From contig JAREIK010001722.1 of the NCBI GenBank assembly GCA_029783825.1, positions 1 through 64,000 of the forward strand: a stretch of 64,000 nucleotides of DNA, given 5' to 3'. How positions within the stretch are numbered: position 1 is the stretch's first letter; each line of letters begins with the position of its first letter. The notes under the pieces are model-generated. The model was not told the DNA's origin and searched no databases. It saw nothing but the letters and a program-made list of their open reading frames with translations. This document shows, one piece after another, positions 60,501 to 64,000 of this stretch. The position numbers were made by a program, and so were the translations under genes. This DNA is from Sapria himalayana (taxonomy: Eukaryota; Streptophyta; Magnoliopsida; Malpighiales; Rafflesiaceae).

Positions 60501-61354
60501 ATAGATAGATATAAAGAAAGACAGCTTGATAAATATATACATAGATAGATTGAAAGAAAGATTGATAGACAAATTGGTAGAAAAATTGAAAATAGTTTGA
60601 ATGACATATTGATAGACAAATTGATAGACAAATAGATAGATATATAAACAGATAATAGACAGATATATAGATAGATGGATAGACATTTAGATAGATAAAA
60701 AGATAGATAGACAGAAAGATAGATAAATAACTAGACAAATAAATTGATAGATAGATAGACAAATAGATAGACAGACAGACAAATAAAGAGATTGATAGAC
60801 AGATAGATAGATAGATAGGTAGATAGAAAAATTGATAGATAGATAGACAAATAGATAAATAGATAGAAAAATAGATAGATAGATAGACATATAGATAAAT
60901 AAATAGATAGAAAGATAGATAGAGAATCAAATAGATATACATATAAATAGAAAAATAGATACACAGATAGATAGACAAATAGGATAAAAGATATATAGAT
61001 ATATCGATATATAAATAGATAAAAAGATAGATAGACAATTAGATATAGTAATAGATAGAAAAATGATAGACAGATAGAAAGATAGATATACAAACATATA
61101 ATCAGATAGATAGACAATCAAGTAAATAGATAGCCGGGTAGATAGACAGCATCCAGAGAGACAAACAAATAGACAGGCAGATAAATAAATTGACAGATAG
61201 TCAAATAGGCAGATAGATAGATATATAGTTTGATAGAGAGATTGAGAGATAGATAGAAAGATAGATAGAATGACAGATAGAAAGATAGACAGACAGACAG
61301 ATAGATAGATAGATACATAAATATATATTAATAAATAAATAAATAAATAAATAA

Positions 61355-61395
<41 letters not shown>

Positions 61396-64000
61396 GACAT
61401 ATAGAGTGACAACTAGATAGATTTAAAAATTGATAGATAGATAGATTAATTGAAAGATACTTAGAAAGATTGATAGACAGATTGATATAAAGATTGATAG
61501 ACAGTTTTATAATTTGATTAATAGACAGATTGATAATCTAATTGAATGATAGATATATTGAAAAATTGATAGATAGAAAGATGGAGATAAAGAAAGAAAG
61601 AATGAATGAATTAAATAAAGAAAGATAGATATATAGAAAGTTTGACAAATAGAAAGACAAATAGAAATATAGATAGATAAAAAGATCAATAAATAAATAG
61701 ATAAATAGATAGATAGATATATATGCAAATAATATGACAGATAAATAAATAGATAGATAGAAAGATTGATAGATAGAAAGACAAACAGATAGACAAATAG
61801 ATAGATAGATAGATAGGAAGATAGATAGATTGACATATAGATAGACTGATAGATAAATAGATAGATAGGCAGATAGATAGATAGATAGATAGACAAAAAG
61901 ATAGACAGATAGATACACTGATAGATAGAGAAATAGGACATATAGATAGATAGATAGATATACAAATATGTAGACAAATAGATAAGCACATAGGCACATA
62001 GAGATAAAGATATATAGACAAACCGATAGACAGACAATCAGCTAGATAGATAATCAGCTAGAGAGAGATTTATTAGACAGATAGCAACAAGTATAATAGA
62101 TAGATAGATAGACATACAAATAGATAGAGAGTTTGATAGAAAAAATGATAGACAGATAGAAAGAAAGATAGATAGATAGTTTTATAGATAGATAGACACA
62201 CACACACACACAGTCATATATATAGGCACATAGATAGACATAAAGATAAACTGATAGATTGTTTGATTGATAAATAGAAAGATTGATAGAAAAATTGATA
62301 GACAGATTGATATGCAAATTGATAGAAAGATTGATATAAAGATTGATAGACAGATCGATAAACACAATTATAGACAAATTGATAGACAGAATGATATAAA
62401 ATTGGATAGATAGATAGATAGAAGGATAGACACATATATAGATAAATAGATATAGATATAAAAAGATAAATAGTTAGATAAATAGATAGATAGACATATA
62501 GATATGTAGACAATATGACTGAAAGAAAGATAGACAGATAGAGAGATATATATATAGATAGATAAATAGATAGATAGATAGATATATAAAAAGATTGATA
62601 TATAGTTATACATATAGATATACATATAGATAGATAGATATACAAATAGATAGATAGATAGATAGTTAGATAGACAAATATACAGATAGATAAATAGACA
62701 TATATAGATAGATTGATAGACAAATATATTTATTTTTTAAATGATTGATAGACAAATTGATAGATGGATTGATAGACAGATTGATAAATAGATAGATAGA
62801 TTGATTAATTGACAAATTGATAAATAGATAAACATATTGATTGTTAGATAGAAAGATAGACAAACAGATAGACAAATTGATAGACAAATAAATATACAGA
62901 TAGATAGACAAATAGGAAGGCATATTATAACATAGATACATAGATAGATAAATAGATAGAAAGATAAATAGATAGATGGAAAGATAGATATAATAATAAA
63001 TATATAGATATATAAAAAGATAGACATATAGATGGATAGACGGACAGCTAGTTAGGTAAGTAGATAGTCAAAAGTAGAAAGATAGACAGATAGATAAATA
63101 GACAGATAAAAAACTAATAACCAGATTTATAGAAAAACAGACATACGGATAGACAAACAAACAAATAAACAAATAGATAGAAAAAATGACAAATGTATAA
63201 ACACACAGATAGACAGACAGACGCATAGATAGATAGATTGTTTGATAGCTAAACATTTTGACAAATAGATTCATAATTAGATAGATAGATATATAGATAG
63301 ATAGACAAAAAGATAAATAGAAAGAAAGATAGATAGATAGGTATATAGATAGAATGATAGATAGACAGGCAGATGTATTGATTGATAGAAACATTAATTG
63401 AAAGATTGGAAAATAGATTGATACACAAATAGATATATAGAAAGATTGATAAATAAATAGATATATAGAGATAAAGATAGACAGATAGATAGAAAGATAG
63501 AAAGATTGATAGATAGATTCATTATTATAAAGATAGATAGATAGAAAGATATACAAACTGATAGATAGATAGATAGATAGACAGTGGTTAGACAGATAGA
63601 TAGATATAGATAGATAGACATATTTATAGACAGATAGAAAGATAGATAAAAAGATAGAGAAAGAGATAGATAGAAAAAATAGATAGACATATAGATAGAA
63701 AAATAGATAGATGAAGAGATAGAAAAATAGAAACACAGATAGATAGATAGATAGATAGAGAGAATGATACATAGATTGATAGATAAATAGATAGACTAAA
63801 AGATAAATATAAAGATAAATAGAATGATAGATAGAAAGAAATATAGATACATAGATAAAAAGATAGATAGTGAGATAGATAGATAGATACATAGATAGAT
63901 TATATATTAAAAAATAGATAGAGAGATAGACACATGGATAAACAAATAGATAGATAGATCAATTAATAGAAAGATTTAGCAATAGATAGATAGACAGACA
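60501..64000 (+). repeat. GATA/GACA satellite array 3 (at least 3.5 kb, runs off window)
   Basis: Begins at the base after the CACTA-5 end and continues to the window edge. GATA with abundant GACA, GAAA, GATT and GATC variants on the plus strand, with embedded (AAAT)n(AT)n at about 61331-61392 and a short (AC)n at 62206-62212. There is no perfect long run; divergence between units suggests an old array. More than a dozen overlapping minus-strand open frames of Ser, Ile, Tyr and Leu are an artefact of TATC repeats lacking stop codons in several frames. Confidence 0.97.

Noticed and set aside
60428..63892. Many overlapping minus-strand frames of up to 274 residues resembling membrane proteins
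   Set aside because: Same GATA-array artefact. No start context, no non-repeat residues and no family motifs.
1..64000. CRISPR arrays, tRNA or rRNA genes, organelle insertions, LTR retrotransposons
   Set aside because: None seen: repeats are satellites without unique spacers, no cloverleaf was recognised by eye, and no protease/integrase motif set was found. A tRNA scan and an LTR finder would be decisive.

Overview
The window is AT-rich plant nuclear DNA (flowering plant; species not determinable) made almost entirely of transposable elements and satellites. I found no intact host gene. The plant assignment rests on TNP2/TNP1 transposases of En/Spm-type CACTA elements, a plant L1-type LINE (DUF4283 ORF1), a MuDR-type transposase, and broken pieces of two plant genes (an SMXL/Clp-like gene and tubulin-folding cofactor D). 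Every long coding region is broken by stops and frameshifts.

Layout. 1-7604: CACTA-1, minus strand, with TNP1 start, TNP2, about 2 kb of ~540-bp AT-rich tandem repeats, subterminal GGTCGGTAA repeats and a terminal CACTA repeat ending at 7604. It sits inside the TNP2 coding region of CACTA-2, which resumes in frame at about 7608. 7605-23300: CACTA-2, plus strand: TNP2 remainder (to 10123), a ~6-kb minus-strand LINE (11763-17940) plus a LINE fragment, TNP1 (20519-22590), subterminal repeats and a decayed end at 23300. 23301-24826: GATA/GACA satellite. 24827-38112: CACTA-3, minus strand, with a 610-bp hAT-like MITE, TNP1, TNP2 and a 4.9-kb segment that recurs inverted at 47865-51322. 38113-38613: second GATA array. 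38614 onward: 3' end of CACTA-4, then a Pack-MULE (39818-41798, perfect 9-bp target duplication) carrying an SMXL gene fragment, a cofactor D gene fragment (43425-44815), an AT-rich repeat, a MuDR-type MULE (to 47864) and the inverted CACTA-3-like segment. 51956-60500: CACTA-5, plus strand, with both ends, TNP2 and TNP1. 60501-64000: third GATA array, running off the window.

The main observations are: (1) five of the seven recognisable CACTA ends lie directly against a GATA/GACA array, always with GATA on the plus strand; (2) a Pack-MULE with exact target duplication and a captured SMXL fragment; (3) a precise CACTA-in-CACTA nesting; (4) a cofactor D fragment that keeps a splice donor; (5) damage that, where the ancestral codon can be inferred, is often a G-to-A change on the coding strand, as expected from decay of methylated cytosines. 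No novel host-encoded system is evident; the interest lies in the architecture of the repeats.
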